A stretch of DNA of 64,000 nucleotides, taken from assembly GCA_033557465.1 (NCBI GenBank), contig CM066043.1, forward strand, positions 110,288,278 to 110,352,277. Reading direction: 5' to 3'. Under the pieces are notes generated by a model. It was not told where the DNA came from and did not search any database. It saw nothing but the letters and a program-made list of their open reading frames with translations. A program made the translations under genes and the position numbers. Of the stretch, positions 61,123 through 64,000 are shown one piece after another. Positions within the stretch are counted from its first letter, which is position 1. Each line of letters starts with the position of its first letter. This DNA comes from Ichthyophis bannanicus (taxonomy: Eukaryota > Chordata > Amphibia > Gymnophiona > Ichthyophiidae).

Positions 61123-61391
61123 TAGCCACACCCTGCCATCCTCCTATCTCTGATCTGCAGACTGGTTCACCCTCTCTTGGAGTGAGGGGTTTGAATTTGG
61201 TTATTTTCCTTGAGCAACAAGATTCCCCTGCATCAGGTTTGAATTCCAGGATAAATTATATTCCTTTACCTAAAGTGACTAGCTTTCCGTCCCACAGTCT
61301 ACCTCATTGGATGTTTCTTTAAATAAAGAAATGACCTTAAAAAGACACCTGGGAGGCGGTTTCTCGGTTAGAATCATGTTTTGGGACTACA
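61123..61391. other. Non-coding DNA, probably 5' flank of the L1 ORF1 fragment
   Basis: No ORF seen. Confidence 0.35.
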
Positions 61392-61703
61392 ATGGAACAA
61401 TTTTCTGAATTTACTGAGGACATAGTGAAAAGGTTGACCCACCAAGATTCTAAATTATCTTCACTGGGTATTCGTTTGGACAATATGGAAAGCCAACTGG
61501 GTAAATTTCATCAGGCTGAGACTTCCTTGATAAAAGATAGCTTGTTATTACATTGGCAATTAGAAACGATGGAAAATGCCAGTAAGGCTAGAAATTTACG
61601 CTTATTGAATTTTCCTTGCACTCACTACCTCTCCCCATTGATATTTCAGAAATATATTAAGGAGGTACTTTTATATCCTGATGTTAATTCTTTGAAACTT
61701 TCC
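61392..61703 (+). pseudogene. L1-clade ORF1 fragment (N-terminal and RRM start)
   Basis: The open frame includes a coiled-coil-like segment and WQLETMENASKARNLRLLNF, closely similar to the ENHQRARNLRFLNF block of the HAL1-like ORF1. DIRS I cuts it at 61704, so the C-terminal domain is missing here. Confidence 0.72.
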
Positions 61704-62214
61704 AAGATGAAATTAGGCCTTACCTGCTAATTGGTGTTCCTTGAGTAACTCCAGTCCAGTCCTGCACTTCTGGGTTGTCAACCTCCTCCAGCAACTTGGA
61801 GACTGCGCTTATCATCCTTTTGATGACATCTGCATACTTAGGCAGCTGGAACCCCCTACCAGCCCCAGTAACCTATTGACAAAGCAACCTCACAGAAGTA
61901 ACAAATAAGTAGTCAAACGTTATAAACAAACTCCATCTACTCTTGGAACCTCCCACCCTCGAAGGGGCCTTCCATCCCCCCCAGAACAAGGTGGTTTACC
62001 TGTGGTCTGTATAGTTGAAAAATTGCCTAACTGACCCTTCCTGAAGCAAGGGCCATGAACATTCAAAGGAATAAGGCCAAAAGAAAAATGACAGACAACA
62101 CTCCTATCATGACTTTGTCGCTTCTATTGCTAACCTTGAGATTTAGCAATCCCCCTGACCATATAATGTTCATATTCTTCAGGCCCGGGGTCGCACTGCT
62201 ATAACAGTTGCTAT

Positions 62215-62330
62215 AAGGGAGGGTTCTGGGACTGGACAGGAGTTACTCAAGGAACGCTATTTAGCAGGTAAGGCCTAATTTCATCTTCCTTATAAGTCCC
62301 TCCAGTCCAGTCCCACACCTCTGGGATGTA
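62215..62330. other. Internal complementary region, DIRS I
   Basis: GGAGTTACTCAAGGAACGC and AGCAGGTAAGGCC, AATTTCATCTT complement the left end (61704-61765). The following CCTTATAAGTCCCTCCAGTC presumably complements the unseen right end. Confidence 0.78.
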
Positions 62331-63330
62331 ACAGAGCAGTACTGACAACAGGAGGGGCCTGCGATACTGGCCTGATTAACTGCCGAACCGAATTGGGCGT
62401 CCCCCACTGCCTGCATGTCCATGCGATAATGTTTTGCAAAGGTGTGACGGGAGGACCAAGTGGCCATCCTACAAATCTCCGAAGGTGGTACCATACTATA
62501 CTCTGCCCATGAGGCCACCTGAGCCCTAGTGGAATGAGCCTGCAGCCCCGCTGATTCAGACTTTCTCTTCAGCATATATGCTGACGTGATAGCCTCTCTT
62601 ATCCACTGGAAATAAAGGCTTTGGCCGCTGCCTCCCCTTGCGCGATCCTCCGAACAGTACAAACTATCTGACTTACGAAACAGAGCCGTTCTCGTCAAAT
62701 AACATCTCAACACTCTCCGCACATCTAAACATTGCAACTGTGAATCTGAGTTACCCTCTGGACTGCTTGAGAACGCCGGTAGGGAAACCGGCTGATTCAA
62801 GTGGAATACCGAGACAACCTTGGTCAGAAAAACGGCACCGGCTGGAGAACCATCTTCTCCCTTGAGATGGAGAGGAAAGGCTCCCTACATAATATAGCTT
62901 GCATTTCAGAGATTCTCCATGCCGAGCAAATCACCACCAGAAACACTCTTAAGGGTAAAGTCCTTCAGCAAGGAGGAATGACGGACCACAGCAGTGGTCG
63001 GAGCTGTTTCACTGCCTTCAGGAACCGCACCACATCTGGGTGTGTTCCTAAGGATACTCCCTGAATCCTGCCCCATTACAAGAAATGACTGCTACCTGCA
63101 CCCTCAAGAAACTAGAGGCTAAGCCCTTCTCAAAGCCTGCTTGCAGGAACACAAGAATGGTCTACACTGTGCGCCTCCGCACCAAACCTCAAAGATGCGC
63201 CAGACCCGGATATAAGACAGTGAAGTGGACCTTTTCCGGGCCTTCAGTAATGTTGCAATCACCGGTCCTGAATAGCAGCGCCACCTTAACCGAGCCCTCT
63301 CAACAGCCATGCCATAAGTAAGAATCAATC
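62261..63330 (-). pseudogene. Tyrosine recombinase, DIRS I (broken frames)
   Basis: The N-terminal block LLKARKRSTSLSYIRVWRIF (near 63200) resembles the S-T-R-x-S-Y start of other DIRS YRs. Box I reads S-A-W-R-I-S-E-M and keeps the Arg. The catalytic half is open from 62800 to 62261 with H-S-T-R, M-A-T-W-S-S-R-H-T-F-A-K-H-Y. The frame changes around 62800-63120. All active-site residues are recognisable. Confidence 0.75.
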
Positions 63331-63495
63331 CACCTGAAGCATGGCCTCTGGGTCAGGAGGTCCGCCCAGGCTGGCAGTTGCCAAGGTTGCTCTGCCTGTA
63401 GCCACACCAGGTCTGCATACCATGGGCACTGTGGCCAGTCCAAGGCAATGAGGATTACCATTTACTGATGAGCCTCGATCGCTGCATGACATGGC

Positions 63496-64000
63496 CTATG
63501 AGTGCCCAGGGGAGGGGGGGGGAACATATAAGAGGCCCTCCATGGGCCACCGCTGCAGCAGGATGTCAAGGCCCTCCAACATCCTCTCTTGTCTTCTGCT
63601 GTAGAACCGGCTCACCTTGGCTGTTGCAAACGTTGTCATGAGATCCATTATTGGTGCACCCCATCTCTCCACCACCTGCCAGAAGACCTCCTGGCTGAGC
63701 GTCCATTCCCTGGGATCCACCTGAACCTGGCTCAGGCAGTCTGCTGTCACGTTCTCCGTTCTCACCAGTGCGCCACTGAAATTGCCTGAAGATGCTCTGC
63801 TTTCCACATCAACAGCGTCTTGGCCTCTGCTTCCAAGCACATGCTGCCCTTGCCACCTTGCTGATTGATGTAGGCCACCGTGGTGGTGTTGTCCGAGAAG
63901 ACCCGAACCACTTTCCCCTGCAACCAAGGATGAAGTCACTGCAGCACCAGAAAGACCGCCCGCATTTCTAGTCTGTTGATGGACCAGTTTGCCTCCTGCG
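63496..64000 (-). pseudogene. RNase H and MT-like region, DIRS I (partial, frameshifted)
   Basis: In one frame: RLEMRAVFLVLQ and VFSDNTTVAYINQQGGKGS (RNase H Glu and Asp). In the next: ENVTADCLSQ, P-I-M-D-L-M, and GLLYVPPPSPG, matching the end of RNase H and the Y-A-F-P-P tail of the other copies. The RT lies beyond the window. Confidence 0.7.

Larger units (their letters stand above)
61704..64000 (-). mobile_element. DIRS-like copy I (third coding lineage), incomplete at window edge
   Basis: The left end AAGATGAAATTAGGCCTTAC, the ICR near 62215-62330 and minus-strand YR and RNase H/MT-like coding sequence are present. The GAG-side half lies beyond 64000. It differs strongly from A-F in the ends and protein, yet has the same order and an ICR of the same design. 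It is inserted in the L1 ORF1 fragment. Confidence 0.8.

Overview
This window is repeat-dense vertebrate genomic DNA, not bacterial or organellar. Spliced exons of a conserved vertebrate gene (ANKRD13D) sit among CR1, L2-like and L1/Tx1-like LINEs, tRNA-derived SINEs, one SCAN-type Gag of an LTR retrotransposon, and many DIRS-like tyrosine-recombinase retrotransposons. That mix suggests an amphibian, perhaps a caecilian. This is an inference from repeat content; the sequence does not name the species.

Layout. 1-995: SCAN-type Gag (minus), then a nearly complete CR1 (about 1.09-4.15 kb, plus), LTR-like DNA and an unrecognised 278-codon ORF. 6.3-12.5 kb: decayed L1 ORF2 pieces broken by a SINE with a perfect 13-bp target duplication (7027-7245) and by two CR1 copies of different subfamilies. 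12.5-20.5 kb: a truncated DIRS on plus (G), then an old DIRS (H) whose recombinase gene is split by a younger DIRS (A, 15019-20065). 20.6-27.9 kb: L2-like LINEs, one nested in another. 28.3-28.7 kb: a 160-bp minisatellite. 28.9-36.4 kb: decayed DIRS E, interrupted by a complete ORF1-only L1 relative (HAL1-like). 37.9-44.9 kb: complete-length DIRS B inserted inside the left terminus of a 1.2-kb deletion derivative, D. 45.1-53.5 kb: the last three coding exons of ANKRD13D (minus), with DIRS C inside the last intron. 53.5-64 kb: fold-back repeat, another DIRS-type end (J), a CR1 fragment, intact DIRS F (55501-61122), an L1 ORF1 fragment and the start of a third coding DIRS lineage (I).

How the DIRS units work. 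In coding order each has a terminal repeat, GAG (N-terminal Cys/His cluster), RT-RNase H with a methyltransferase-like tail, tyrosine recombinase (YR) in another frame, an internal complementary region (ICR), and the second terminal repeat. The ICR equals the complement of the two outer ends joined head to tail, as the established DIRS circular-intermediate model predicts. Only F keeps all three ORFs and every catalytic residue I could check. B is full-length but has H-x-x-K instead of H-x-x-R in its recombinase.

Most unusual observations: (1) all DIRS lineages here, although their ends differ, carry a consensus 5' splice donor (CAG|GTRAG) about 15-20 nt from the end lying 3' of the coding strand; (2) B integrated at the centre of a 15-bp palindrome inside D's terminus; (3) a full HAL1-like element with tandem 171-bp 5' repeats lies between 13-bp target duplications; (4) DIRS elements occupy the last intron and probably the 3' UTR of ANKRD13D.
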